Part shown: positions 52,097-60,893 of the stretch, piece by piece
Layout of the letters: every line of letters starts with the position of its first letter
Position numbering within the stretch: the first letter of the stretch is position 1
The notes under the pieces: generated by a model
Seen by the model: the letters and a program-made list of their open reading frames with translations, nothing else
Databases searched by the model: none
Told to the model about the DNA's origin: nothing
NCBI RefSeq assembly: GCF_008705135.1
Contig: NZ_CP023694.1
Span: 6,795,001 to 6,859,000 of the forward strand
Source: Streptomyces coeruleorubidus
GTDB taxonomy: Bacteria > Actinomycetota > Actinomycetes > Streptomycetales > Streptomycetaceae
Length of the DNA: 64,000 nt
Reading direction: 5' to 3'
Translations under genes and position numbers: made by a program

Positions 52097-52825
52097 ATGC
52101 TTGTCGCCGCCGCTGTCTGCCCCTGCCCGCCGCTCCTGGTGCCCGACGTCGCCGCGGGCGCCGCTCCGGAGCTGGACGCCGCGCGGGCCGCCTGCACGGA
52201 CGCGCTGGGCGTGCTCGCCGCCGCCCGGCCCGGCCGGCTCGTGGTCGTCGGGCCGGTGGAGCGCACCGGACCCGAGACGAATCCCGAGACGTATCCGGAG
52301 GGCACGCGGGGCTCGTTCCGGGGCTTCGGCGTCGATCTCGACGTACGGCTGGGACAGGGCGACGAGGGTTCGCCCGCGGAACAGCGGCTGCCGTACTCGC
52401 TGGCGGTGGCCGCCTGGTTGCTGGAGCGGACGGGCTGGTCCGACGCCCCCGTCGAGGGACTCGGCGTGGGGGACCGGCTCGCGCCCGAGCGGTGCGCCCG
52501 GGTGGGGCGGGACCTCGCCACACGGTCCGAGCGGGTCGCGCTGTTGGTGATGGGTGACGCCAGCGCGTGCCGGACGCTCAAGGCCCCGGGCTATCTGGAC
52601 GAACGGGCGGCGCCCTTCGACGCGGAGGTCGCACGCGCGCTCGGCACGGCGGACATGGCCGCGCTCACGACGCTGGACACAGGGCTGGCCCGTGAACTGA
52701 AGGCCTCCGGCCGGGCCCCCTGGCAGGTCCTGGCGGGCGCGGCCGAGGGCGCGGACCTCGGTGGGTCACTGCTGTACGAGGACGCGCCGTACGGGGTGGG
52801 ATACATCGTGGCCACCTGGTCCTAG
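52097..52825 (+). CDS. Class III extradiol dioxygenase-like (LigB-fold) protein
   Basis: The 242-residue protein resembles the LigB/extradiol class III fold: AAAVCPCPPLLVPDV at the start, RLVVVGPVERTG, and a C-terminal APWQVLAGAAEG segment. In active LigB enzymes the first motif is HPP with an iron-binding His; here it reads CPP, so iron-dependent ring cleavage is doubtful. ATG 52097 lies 7 nt after TACCCT, consistent with leaderless expression. Function is unknown. Confidence 0.75.
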   Translation: MLVAAAVCPCPPLLVPDVAAGAAPELDAARAACTDALGVLAAARPGRLVVVGPVERTGPETNPETYPEGTRGSFRGFGVDLDVRLGQGDEGSPAEQRLPYSLAVAAWLLERTGWSDAPVEGLGVGDRLAPERCARVGRDLATRSERVALLVMGDASACRTLKAPGYLDERAAPFDAEVARALGTADMAALTTLDTGLARELKASGRAPWQVLAGAAEGADLGGSLLYEDAPYGVGYIVATWS

Positions 52826-52892
52826 ACCCGGCGGCCACGGCGCCAGGGCGACCCCGGCGGCGGGCACGGGAGACGGCGGCGGGTACGGGAAA

Positions 52893-52935
52893 CGGCGGAC
52901 GGCCGGGAGCCCTCGTGCTCCGCGGCCGTCCGCCG
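52893..52935. terminator. Bidirectional hairpin between convergent genes
   Basis: A 13-bp perfect GC stem (52893-52905 with 52923-52935) with an inner GGAGC/GCTCC extension lies between the LigB-like gene (+) and the antitoxin-like gene (-). It is probably a shared terminator. Confidence 0.75.
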
Positions 52936-52990
52936 ATGTGCCCTTCGGTGTGCCGATGTTGTGTTCAGGACCTGCTGCGCCGATGTGCGC

Positions 52991-53362
52991 TCAGGAAGTG
53001 GGCGGTGGTGCGTCCGGCGGCGGCGTGCCTCCGGCGTCCCGCGGCGGTGCCGTACGGCCCGTGTCCGGCGGCATGCTGCCGCCCGCGCCCGGCGGCGGTG
53101 TCGTGCCGCCCGCAGCCGGCGGCGTCGTGCCGCTCGCGGCCGGTCCGCTGTCGCCCTTGCGCGCGAGTCGGTCCATGGCCCCCTTGGCCTTGCCCGTGCC
53201 GGATTGGATCCTGCCGCTGTACTTGCCCTTGGTCCTCTTGTCGACGGCGTGCGCGGCCTTGTCGAGACCGTGCTGGATCTTGTCCTCGTGCCGCTGCGCG
53301 AGGTCCGAGACCTTGCCCTTGGCCGGGCCCAGCTTGGCTTTCACATTGTCCAGGAGACCCAT
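52991..53362 (-). CDS. Rv0909/MT0933-type antitoxin-like protein
   Basis: The 123-residue protein has MGLLDNVKAKLGPAKGKVSDLAQRHEDK at the start and DKAAHAVDKRTKGKYSGRIQSGTGKAKG. This matches the actinobacterial antitoxin family named after Rv0909. The C-terminal half is a disordered Pro/Gly/Thr tail. No toxin gene (the Rv0910-type START-like partner) is adjacent, so a toxin-antitoxin role cannot be claimed here. It pairs with a second small gene upstream. Confidence 0.75.
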   Translation of the reverse strand: MGLLDNVKAKLGPAKGKVSDLAQRHEDKIQHGLDKAAHAVDKRTKGKYSGRIQSGTGKAKGAMDRLARKGDSGPAASGTTPPAAGGTTPPPGAGGSMPPDTGRTAPPRDAGGTPPPDAPPPTS

Positions 53363-53388
53363 GGTTCACCTTCCCTCGCGCGGGGCGG

Positions 53389-53661
53389 TCACGTGTGGGC
53401 GCCCTCGCCGGCCTCGTTGTCGGCCGCCTTGTCGGTGGACTGCTGCTTCGGGATGTCGACGCCCTCGGTCTCGGTGACCTCGGCCGCCTCGGTCGCCGAC
53501 TCGGCCGCTTCCGCTGCCCCCTCAGCCCCCTTCGCCGCCTCTGCCCCTGCCCCTGCCGCTTCCTCCGCCTCGGTCCCGGCCGTCGCCTTGTCGGTCTGAG
53601 CCTCGGCAGGCTTCTCCTCCGTCGCCTTGGACCGCCGGAGAAGTCGTGCAAAAACGCCCAT
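53389..53661 (-). CDS. Small acidic Ala/Glu-rich protein of unknown function
   Basis: The 90-residue protein starts MGVFARLLRRSKATEEKPAE and continues as an Ala/Glu-rich, largely helical or disordered repeat of EAAE type. Similar proteins are often labelled gliding-motility protein in Streptomyces, a name without functional support. It lies 26 nt upstream of the antitoxin-like gene on the same strand. The basic N-terminus could associate with membrane. Confidence 0.7.
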   Translation of the reverse strand: MGVFARLLRRSKATEEKPAEAQTDKATAGTEAEEAAGAGAEAAKGAEGAAEAAESATEAAEVTETEGVDIPKQQSTDKAADNEAGEGAHT

Positions 53662-53843
53662 ATCCACTCCATACGTTACTCGTGCGGGCGAAATCCCGCG
53701 TCGCCCGGTGCGTCCGTTTGCGCGACCCGGGCCACCGCCTCTGCGATCCGGCGGCAGGAACCTCGCAACGGGCAACGACCCCGCGGCCGTGGCGTCACGT
53801 AACTCGTTCGAGAGCAGGGTTCGAGGTTTGCGAGACTGGGTCG

Positions 53844-54782
53844 GTGAGCAGTGCACCCCCCGCCCCCCGCGTCATCGCCGTCGTCGGACCAACTGCGGCC
53901 GGAAAGTCCGATCTGGGCGTCTTCCTGGCCCAGCGTCTCGGCGGTGAGGTCGTCAACGCCGACTCCATGCAGCTCTACCGAGGGATGGACATCGGCACCG
54001 CCAAGCTGACGCCCGAGGAGCGCGGCGGCGTCCCCCATCACCTCCTGGACATCTGGGACGTGACCGTCACGGCGTCCGTCGCCGAGTACCAGCGCCTGGC
54101 CCGTGAGCGGATCGAGGCCCTGCTCGCCGAGGGCCGCTGGCCGATCCTGGTCGGCGGCTCCGGACTGTATGTGCGCGGGGCCGTCGACAACCTGGAGTTC
54201 CCCGGTACCGACCCCGAGGTCCGCGCCCGCCTGGAGGAGGAGCTGACGCTGCGCGGCTCCGGCGCGCTGCACGCCCGCCTGGCCGCCGCCGACCCCCAGG
54301 CCGCGCGGGCGATCCTGCCGAGCAACGGCCGCCGGGTCGTCCGGGCCCTGGAGGTGATCGAGATCACCGGCAGGCCCTTCACCGCCAACCTCCCCGGCCA
54401 CGACTCCGTGTACGACACGATCCAGATCGGTGTCGACGTGGCCCGGCCCGAACTGGACGAGCGCATCGCGCGCCGGGTCGACCGGATGTGGGACGCCGGC
54501 CTCGTGGACGAGGTGCGCGCGCTGGAGGCGCGGGGGTTGCGCGAGGGGCGTACCGCCTCGCGCGCGCTCGGCTACCAGCAGGTGCTCGCGGCGCTCGCCG
54601 GGGAGTGCACCCTGGAGGACGCGCGGGCTGAGACCGTACGTGCCACCAAGCGCTTCGCGCGCCGTCAGGATTCATGGTTCAGGCGCGATCCCCGGGTGCA
54701 CTGGTTGAGTGGGGCTGCGGCCGATCTCTCAGAACTTCCGCAGCTCGCGCTGTCTTTGGTCGAACGACCGGTTACAGCCTGA
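53844..54782 (+). CDS. miaA: tRNA dimethylallyltransferase MiaA
   Basis: The 312-residue enzyme adds an isopentenyl group to A37 of tRNA. The P-loop is GPTAAGKSDLG (about residues 16-26). DSMQLYRGMDIGTAK, GGSGLYVRGAVD and SRALGYQQVLAAL are intact. GTG 53844 is supported by a GAGACT box 6 nt upstream, pointing to a leaderless mRNA; the frame is open to 53646 but upstream sequence is not family-like. It acts before MiaB. Confidence 0.95.
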   Translation: MSSAPPAPRVIAVVGPTAAGKSDLGVFLAQRLGGEVVNADSMQLYRGMDIGTAKLTPEERGGVPHHLLDIWDVTVTASVAEYQRLARERIEALLAEGRWPILVGGSGLYVRGAVDNLEFPGTDPEVRARLEEELTLRGSGALHARLAAADPQAARAILPSNGRRVVRALEVIEITGRPFTANLPGHDSVYDTIQIGVDVARPELDERIARRVDRMWDAGLVDEVRALEARGLREGRTASRALGYQQVLAALAGECTLEDARAETVRATKRFARRQDSWFRRDPRVHWLSGAAADLSELPQLALSLVERPVTA

Positions 54783-54884
54783 TCACGTCATGGCATCGGG
54801 ACGCCCAGGCCGTCATCCGGGCCTGCGGCGGCGTGCCATCATCGAGCTTCGATCGACCGAGTTGAGTCCTAGTTGGGAGGGCGC

Positions 54885-55421
54885 GTGGCGATGGAGGCCG
54901 GCCCTCGCGACACCGCACAAGGCACCGATCACATCACCGCCGACCGGGATGTGCCGGAGCGCCGGGACGACCCGGAGCTCGGGGACGGACCGGACCAGGA
55001 GTCGGACCGTCTCAGCGCCGACGGGCCCGACGAGACACAGGGTGTGACGGACGACGGCCCCGAGCCCGAGGAGATGTTCGCGGGCGAGGTCGAGGTCGAG
55101 CTGCGCCCGCAGCGCCGGCTGCGCATCTGGCAGCTCGCGCCCATCGTGAGCCTGGCCGCGCTCGGCTCCCTGATGTTCGCGTTCCCGCTCGCCTTCGACT
55201 TCGGCGACAGCGGAGCCGTGATCGCCATGCTCGGGCTGCTGATCTGCTCGTGCGCGGCCGGCTGGGGCATGATGGCCGCCCGCCGCGTGGGCCACACCTG
55301 GCCGGGCCTGCCGGCCAAGGGCACGGGTCGCAAACCCGACTGGCGGGTCGTCCTCGCGTACGCGGTGATGGTGGCCGCGGTGGTCGTACTGGCGGTCTGG
55401 CGGGTAGCGCGCCTCCGCTGA
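54885..55421 (+). CDS. Membrane protein of unknown function
   Basis: The 178-residue protein has an acidic N-terminal 75 residues (rich in Asp, Glu and Pro), then three hydrophobic segments (about 88-108, 115-135 and 155-175: PIVSLAALGSLMFAFPLAF, AVIAMLGLLICSCAAGWGM, VLAYAVMVAAVVVLAVW). I recognise no family beyond Streptomyces hypothetical proteins in this place. GTG 54885 and ATG 54891 both follow GGGAGGG (54875-54881); the choice is open. Confidence 0.75.
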   Translation: MAMEAGPRDTAQGTDHITADRDVPERRDDPELGDGPDQESDRLSADGPDETQGVTDDGPEPEEMFAGEVEVELRPQRRLRIWQLAPIVSLAALGSLMFAFPLAFDFGDSGAVIAMLGLLICSCAAGWGMMAARRVGHTWPGLPAKGTGRKPDWRVVLAYAVMVAAVVVLAVWRVARLR

Positions 55422-55571
55422 AGCGCGCCCCATAAGGGGCGCGGGGCTGTGTCGATATGCGGCTCCGCCGCGTGGGCGCGACAGGCCACGATGCACCCGC
55501 ACGAAATCACGGCCCGATCCCCTGGCACCCTCCTTCGGCTCGACCCGCGGAGCGCCCCGTACGATCGAGGA

Positions 55572-56444
55572 ATGAGCACGCGGATCCCCTTCCTCAAGGG
55601 CCACGGCACCGAGAACGACTTCGTGATCGTCCCGGACCCCGAGAACGCCGTCGACCTGCCCCCGGCCGCGGTCGCAGCCCTCTGCGACCGCCGCGCCGGT
55701 ATCGGTGGTGACGGACTGCTGCACGTGGTGCGATCCGCGGCGCATCCCGAGGCGAAGGGCATGGCGGCCGAGGCGGAGTGGTTCATGGACTACCGCAACG
55801 GCGACGGCTCGATCGCGGAGATGTGCGGCAACGGCGTGCGGGTGTTCGCGCGCTACCTCCAGCGCGCCGGACACGTCAGCGAAGGGGACCTCGCGGTCGC
55901 CACGCGCGGGGGCGTGAAGACCGTGCACATCGCCAAGGACGGCGACGTCACCGTGGGCATGGGCAAGGCGGTGCTGCCCGAGGGCGACGTCACGGTCAGC
56001 GTCGGTGAGCGCAGCTGGCCCGCGCGGAACGTCAACATGGGCAACCCGCACGCGGTCGCCTTCGTGGACGACCTGTCCCACGCCGGTGACCTGCTCTCCC
56101 CGCCGCCCTTCAGCCCGGCCGCCGCCTACCCGGACGGTGTGAACGTCGAGTTCGTGGTCGACCGCGGCCCCGGGCACGTAGCGCTGCGCGTGCACGAGCG
56201 CGGCGCCGGCGAGACGCGCTCGTGCGGCACGGGCGCGTGCGCGGTCGCCGTGGCCACCGCCCGGCGCGACGGCGCCGACCCGACGGCCACCGGTACCCCG
56301 GCGACGTACACCGTGGACGTACCCGGCGGCACCCTGGTGATCACCGAGCGGCCCGACGGCGAGATCGAGATGACGGGCCCTGCGGTGATCGTGGCCGAGG
56401 GCGAGATCGACGCGGACTGGCTGGACACCGCCACGCGCGCGTGA
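55572..56444 (+). CDS. dapF: Diaminopimelate epimerase DapF
   Basis: The 290-residue enzyme converts LL- to meso-diaminopimelate for lysine biosynthesis. The two catalytic cysteines are in MCGNGVRVFARYL and ETRSCGTGACAVA. MSTRIPFLKGHGTENDFVIVPD opens the protein. Streptomyces walls use LL-DAP, so DapF mainly serves lysine synthesis here. ATG 55572 has GAGGA just upstream. Confidence 0.96.
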   Translation: MSTRIPFLKGHGTENDFVIVPDPENAVDLPPAAVAALCDRRAGIGGDGLLHVVRSAAHPEAKGMAAEAEWFMDYRNGDGSIAEMCGNGVRVFARYLQRAGHVSEGDLAVATRGGVKTVHIAKDGDVTVGMGKAVLPEGDVTVSVGERSWPARNVNMGNPHAVAFVDDLSHAGDLLSPPPFSPAAAYPDGVNVEFVVDRGPGHVALRVHERGAGETRSCGTGACAVAVATARRDGADPTATGTPATYTVDVPGGTLVITERPDGEIEMTGPAVIVAEGEIDADWLDTATRA

Positions 56445-56737
56445 GCAGGAGCCGACCGTCCTGAAAGTGCCGCGCGCTGTCCCCTCGACCCGAAACCGCC
56501 GTACGGATCCGGCCACTTGGCGGGAACAGAACCATCAGGGTCACGATGTACAGGGGCACAAACCTCACATTCATCCCTCGAATGGGTGATCAGTTTCACG
56601 CTCGGCGAGAGGCGGTCAGCCGGGCATGGTGGGCTCGGTAGCATCAAGCACCGGCCCGGACGGGGGACGAAGCCGCCCCCTGAGCCGTGTCCGCCCTGGG
56701 GCACCCCGTCCGCCGGTCCACGCAGCCGGAGGTGCCC

Positions 56738-58966
56738 ATGAGTGCGGAGGCCACGAATTCCGTGACCCCAGGCCCGATGCCGGGCGCGGTGTCAGGACCG
56801 GTGACGCCGACAGCCCCCCGCAGAAAGGCCCGCCCCCGGATCGATCTGCGCCGCCTCGGCCGCGCGGCCCTGCTCGGCCCCGCCGCCCGCGACCGGCTGC
56901 CCGACGCCATCAGCCACGTCGTCGACGCGCACCGCGCCCACCACCCCGACGCGGACCTCGATCCCCTGCGGCGCGCCTACGTCCTGGCCGAGTCCTCGCA
57001 CCGCGGCCAGATGCGCAAGAGCGGCGAGCCGTACATCACGCACCCGCTGGCCGTGACCCTGATTCTCGCCGAACTCGGCGCCGAGACCACGACGTTGACC
57101 GCCTCCCTGCTCCACGACACCGTCGAGGACACGGATGTGACGCTCGACCAGGTGGGCGAGCAGTTCGGCGAGGAGGTCCGCTACCTCGTCGACGGCGTCA
57201 CCAAACTGGAGAAGGTCGACTACGGCGCCGCCGCCGAGCCCGAGACCTTCCGCAAGATGCTCGTCGCCACCGGCAACGACGTCCGCGTCATGTCGATCAA
57301 ACTCGCCGACCGGCTGCACAACATGCGCACCCTCGGCGTCATGCGCCCCGAGAAACAGGAGCGCATCGCCAAGGTGACACGTGACGTGCTGATCCCGCTC
57401 GCCGAACGGCTCGGCGTCCAGGCGCTCAAGACCGAACTGGAAGACCTCGTCTTCGCGATCCTGCGCCCTGAGGAGTACGAACACACAAGGGAGTTGATCG
57501 TCCGCAACGCCGCCCGCGCGGACGACCCGCTCGCCGAGGTCGCCGACGAGGTGCGCACCGTGCTGCGCGAGGCGGACATCCCGGCCGAAGTCCTCATCCG
57601 GCCCCGTCACTTCGTCTCCGTGCACCGGGTCTCCCGCAAACGCGGCCGGCTCCGCGGCTCCGACTTCGGCCGGCTGCTGGTGCTGGTGAACGAGGACGCC
57701 GACTGCTACGGCGTCCTGGGCGAACTCCACACCTGCATGACGCCGGTGGTCTCGGAGTTCAAGGACTTCATCGCCGTACCGAAGTTCAACCTGTACCAGT
57801 CGTTGCACACGGCCGTCGCCCTCCCCCAGGCTCGAACCGACTCGCCCGGGGGCACCCCCATGGACGGCCAGGTCGTCGAAGTCCTCATCCGCACGCACCA
57901 GATGCACAAGGTCGCCGAGGCCGGAGTCGTCGCGCTCGGCAACCCGTACGCACCGGCCCCCGACGACCCGGCCGACGGCGAGCGCGTCGACCCCACCCGC
58001 CCCGGCTGGCTCTCCCGGCTCCTCGACTGGCAGGAGGCGGCACCCGACCCGGACCACTTCTGGTCGACCCTGCGCGAGGACCTCGCCCAGGACCGCGAGA
58101 TCACGGTCTTCCGGCCCGACGGCGGCACGATCGGCCTGCCCGAGGGGGCGACCTGTGTGGACGCCGCGTATGCGCAGTACGGCGAGGACGCGCACGCGTG
58201 CATCGGCGCCCGCGTCAACGGCCGTCTGGCGACGCTGAGCACGGTCCTGAAGGACGGTGACACGGTCCAGCTCCTCATGGGCCAGGACCCGGCGTCCGAG
58301 CCCTCCCGGGAGTGGCTGGAGCACGCGCACACGCCCGCGGCCCGGATCGCCATCCAGCGCTGGCTGGCCGCCCATCCGGCACAGGCCGAGGCCCAGCGGA
58401 CCGACGTCCAGGAGGACCGGCGGGCCGAGGACACGGGGGCCCGCCGGCCGGCGGCCGCCGAGGCAGCCGACCCGGACGGACCGGCTCCCGAGCAGGCGCC
58501 CGCCCGTCCCGCTGACGGCAACGTCCTCACAGACCGGCCCGGCGCGACCGTCCGCCTCGCCGGCTGCTGCACACCCGTACGGCCCGACGAGATCACCGGC
58601 TTCGCCGTACGCGGGGGAGCCGTCACCGTGCACCGCGCCGAGTGCGCCGCGGTGGCCCGTATGAAGGACGGAGGGCGTACGGAGGTCGGCGTGCGCTGGG
58701 GCGATGCCACCGAGTGCCGGGTCACGCTGGTCGCCGAATCGTTCGTGCGTCCCCATCTGCTCGCGGACCTCACGGAGGCCATGGCCCTCGAAGGCGCCGA
58801 GATCGTCTCCGCGACCGTCGAACCCCCGACGCAGCAGCAGGTCCGTCACACGTACACCGTGCAGCTCCCGGACGCGGCCCACCTGCCCGCTCTCATGCGC
58901 GCGATGCGCAACGTCGCCGGGGTCTACGACGTCACCCGGGCCCAGCCGCAGACGCAGGGCGGCTGA
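56738..58966 (+). CDS. rshA: RelA/SpoT homologue RshA ((p)ppGpp hydrolase/synthetase family)
   Basis: The 742-residue protein has an HD hydrolase domain with HPLAVTL, LLHDTVEDTD and LADRLHNMRTL (about 100-220). A synthetase domain spans about 280-410 (RPRHFVSVHR, EFKDFIAVPKFNLYQSLHT, VEVLIRTHQMH), then TGS (about 465-530), a Zn-finger-like region (LAGCCTPVRPDEITGF) and ACT (about 665-740). Hydrolase motifs are intact. The synthetase motifs diverge from Rel: EIQIRT reads EVLIRT, and the usual EYGxAAHWxYK is EAGVVALGNPYA. ATG 56738 has GGAGG 5 nt upstream. It is the second Rel-type gene known in S. coelicolor. Confidence 0.92.
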   Translation: MSAEATNSVTPGPMPGAVSGPVTPTAPRRKARPRIDLRRLGRAALLGPAARDRLPDAISHVVDAHRAHHPDADLDPLRRAYVLAESSHRGQMRKSGEPYITHPLAVTLILAELGAETTTLTASLLHDTVEDTDVTLDQVGEQFGEEVRYLVDGVTKLEKVDYGAAAEPETFRKMLVATGNDVRVMSIKLADRLHNMRTLGVMRPEKQERIAKVTRDVLIPLAERLGVQALKTELEDLVFAILRPEEYEHTRELIVRNAARADDPLAEVADEVRTVLREADIPAEVLIRPRHFVSVHRVSRKRGRLRGSDFGRLLVLVNEDADCYGVLGELHTCMTPVVSEFKDFIAVPKFNLYQSLHTAVALPQARTDSPGGTPMDGQVVEVLIRTHQMHKVAEAGVVALGNPYAPAPDDPADGERVDPTRPGWLSRLLDWQEAAPDPDHFWSTLREDLAQDREITVFRPDGGTIGLPEGATCVDAAYAQYGEDAHACIGARVNGRLATLSTVLKDGDTVQLLMGQDPASEPSREWLEHAHTPAARIAIQRWLAAHPAQAEAQRTDVQEDRRAEDTGARRPAAAEAADPDGPAPEQAPARPADGNVLTDRPGATVRLAGCCTPVRPDEITGFAVRGGAVTVHRAECAAVARMKDGGRTEVGVRWGDATECRVTLVAESFVRPHLLADLTEAMALEGAEIVSATVEPPTQQQVRHTYTVQLPDAAHLPALMRAMRNVAGVYDVTRAQPQTQGG

Positions 58967-59105
58967 GCCCGCCCGGGCGCCGGCCACCGGATACGGCTCG
59001 GCTGAACTCGGACAGGCGCCGGCCACCGGATACGGCTCGGCTGAACCCGCACAGGCGTCGCCCACCGGATACGGCTCGGTTGAGCCAGCCCGGGCGTCGG
59101 CCATC
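58961..59105 (+). repeat. 39-bp tandem repeats starting at the rshA stop codon
   Basis: CCACCGGATACGGCTCGG recurs at 58984, 59023 and 59062 with a period of 39 bp. A partial fourth unit follows and a diverged start overlaps the rshA stop (58964). Since 39 is a multiple of 3, the TGA recurs in frame in later units. In another frame the repeat is open and encodes 13-residue units containing ATGYGSAE. Confidence 0.9.
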
Positions 59106-59205
59106 TGACGCGGGGCGGCACCCGGCGCAGGCCCCGGTCCCCGATTCGGGTGTGCCGGACGCGCGTCGTCCCCGTCACGCACGCGCGCGCTGATAGCCGT
59201 GAGGC

Positions 59206-60738
59206 ATGCGCCTCACCCCCCACCGCACCCGCCCCCGTACCCGCCCCTGTCGTCGGCGCACGTCCGCGGTGCTGCTCGCCTCGGCCGTCTCCGTCTGCCT
59301 CGTCGCCGCGAGTGCCCCCGTCGTCCCGCTCGGCGTCGGCGACCGCCTCTTCCCGTACCTCGGCAACCCCGGCTACGACGTCGCGTCGTACGACCTCTCC
59401 TTCACCTATCCCGGCAGCAACAGCGAGCCGCTGCGGGCCGTGACCACCATCGACGCCTGGACCACCGCCGACCTGGAGCGGATCAACTTGGACTTCGCCC
59501 ACGGCACGGTCCACTCGGTCGAGGTCGACGGCGAGCCCGCACTCTTCAGCACCGCCGGCGAGGATCTGGTGATCACGCCCGAGGACTCCGTGTCGGACGG
59601 CAACTGGATGCGGATCACCGTGCGGCACACCAGCGACCCCGTCCCCGCCAGGGGGCGCGAGGGCGGCTGGGTGCGCACCGCGGACGGCCTCGCCATGGCC
59701 AACCAGGCCGACGCCGCGCACCTGGTGTTCCCGTGCAACGACCACCCCTCCGACAAGGCGATGTTCACCTTCCGGGTCACCGCCCCCGACGGTCACACGG
59801 TCGTGGCGAACGGCCTGTCCGCCGGGGTGGACAAGTCCCGCGGGGCGACCACGTGGACGTACCGCACCCAGCACCCCATGGCCACCGAACTCGCCCAGGT
59901 GTCCATCGGCCGCTCCACGGTGCTGCACCGTACCGGCCCGCACGGACTGCCGGTACGGGACGTCGTCCCGACCAGGTACCGCAAGGCGCTCGAACCCTGG
60001 CTGGAGAAGACCCCGGAGCAGATCGCCTGGATGGAGGGCAAGGTCGGCCGCTACCCCTTCGAGACGTACGGCCTGCTCATGGCCGACGCCTCGACCGGCT
60101 TCCAACTGGAGACCCAGACGCTCTCCCTCTTCGAGCGGGAGCTGTTCACCGAGCCCGTCCACCCCGCGTGGTACGTCGAGTCGATCATGATCCACGAGCT
60201 GGCCCACCAGTGGTTCGGCGACAGCGTCGGCCCTCGCACCTGGTCCGACCTGTGGCTCAACGAGGGACACGCCACCTGGTACGAGGCGCTGTACGCCGAG
60301 GAGCAGGCCGGCAAGCCCATGCGGGACCGCATGAAGGCCGCGTACGGTGCCTCCGACGGCTGGCGCGTGGCCGGCGGCCCACCCGCCGCCCCCAAGGCCC
60401 CCGAGCCCGGCCGCAAGATCGGCATCTTCCGGCCGAACGTCTACGACGGCGCCGCGCTCGTCCTGTACGCCCTGCGTCAGGAGATCGGCCGCGCGGCCTT
60501 CGAACGCCTGGAGCGCGCCTGGGCCGGCCGGTACAAGGACCGCACCGCCACGACGGAGGACTTCGTCCGGCTCGCCGCCGAGATCTCCGGGCGCGATCTG
60601 GACGGCTTCTTCCAGGGCTGGCTGTACGCGGAGAAGACCCCGCCGATGCCGGGGCACCCGGACTGGAAACCGGCCGCGCCGGCGAAACCGGCTGAGCCCG
60701 GGAAGGCGGCCGCATCCGCTGGGGCGGCCGCTCGATAA
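59206..60738 (+). CDS. Secreted M1-family zinc metallopeptidase
   Basis: The 510-residue protein has an Arg-rich twin-basic N-terminus and a hydrophobic signal segment (VLLASAVSVCLVAASAPVVPLG). The aminopeptidase N-like beta domain and catalytic domain follow, with HELAHQWFGDS (about 330) and the downstream Glu in NEGHATWYE. The GAMEN-type motif is replaced by STGFQLETQ. Likely an extracellular aminopeptidase or a leukotriene-A4-hydrolase-like enzyme. The C-terminus is Pro/Ala-rich. Confidence 0.92.
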   Translation: MRLTPHRTRPRTRPCRRRTSAVLLASAVSVCLVAASAPVVPLGVGDRLFPYLGNPGYDVASYDLSFTYPGSNSEPLRAVTTIDAWTTADLERINLDFAHGTVHSVEVDGEPALFSTAGEDLVITPEDSVSDGNWMRITVRHTSDPVPARGREGGWVRTADGLAMANQADAAHLVFPCNDHPSDKAMFTFRVTAPDGHTVVANGLSAGVDKSRGATTWTYRTQHPMATELAQVSIGRSTVLHRTGPHGLPVRDVVPTRYRKALEPWLEKTPEQIAWMEGKVGRYPFETYGLLMADASTGFQLETQTLSLFERELFTEPVHPAWYVESIMIHELAHQWFGDSVGPRTWSDLWLNEGHATWYEALYAEEQAGKPMRDRMKAAYGASDGWRVAGGPPAAPKAPEPGRKIGIFRPNVYDGAALVLYALRQEIGRAAFERLERAWAGRYKDRTATTEDFVRLAAEISGRDLDGFFQGWLYAEKTPPMPGHPDWKPAAPAKPAEPGKAAASAGAAAR

Positions 60739-60893
60739 CACGGTGACGAGACGCCCCGTGCCGTGCGACTATCTTCAGGTCGGCGCGGCACGGAGCGCCG
60801 GGAATCTCCCGGAACGCTCGCGCGTTATGCCGGTGACGGAAAGCTCGCAGCGCTCCGTCGCCGCAAACGGTTTACCAGCTACGTAAGGATCCA

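Noticed and set aside
56792..59182. A 796-codon frame antisense to rshA
   Set aside because: No recognisable motif. It mirrors the codon bias of rshA and includes the 39-bp repeats in translation.
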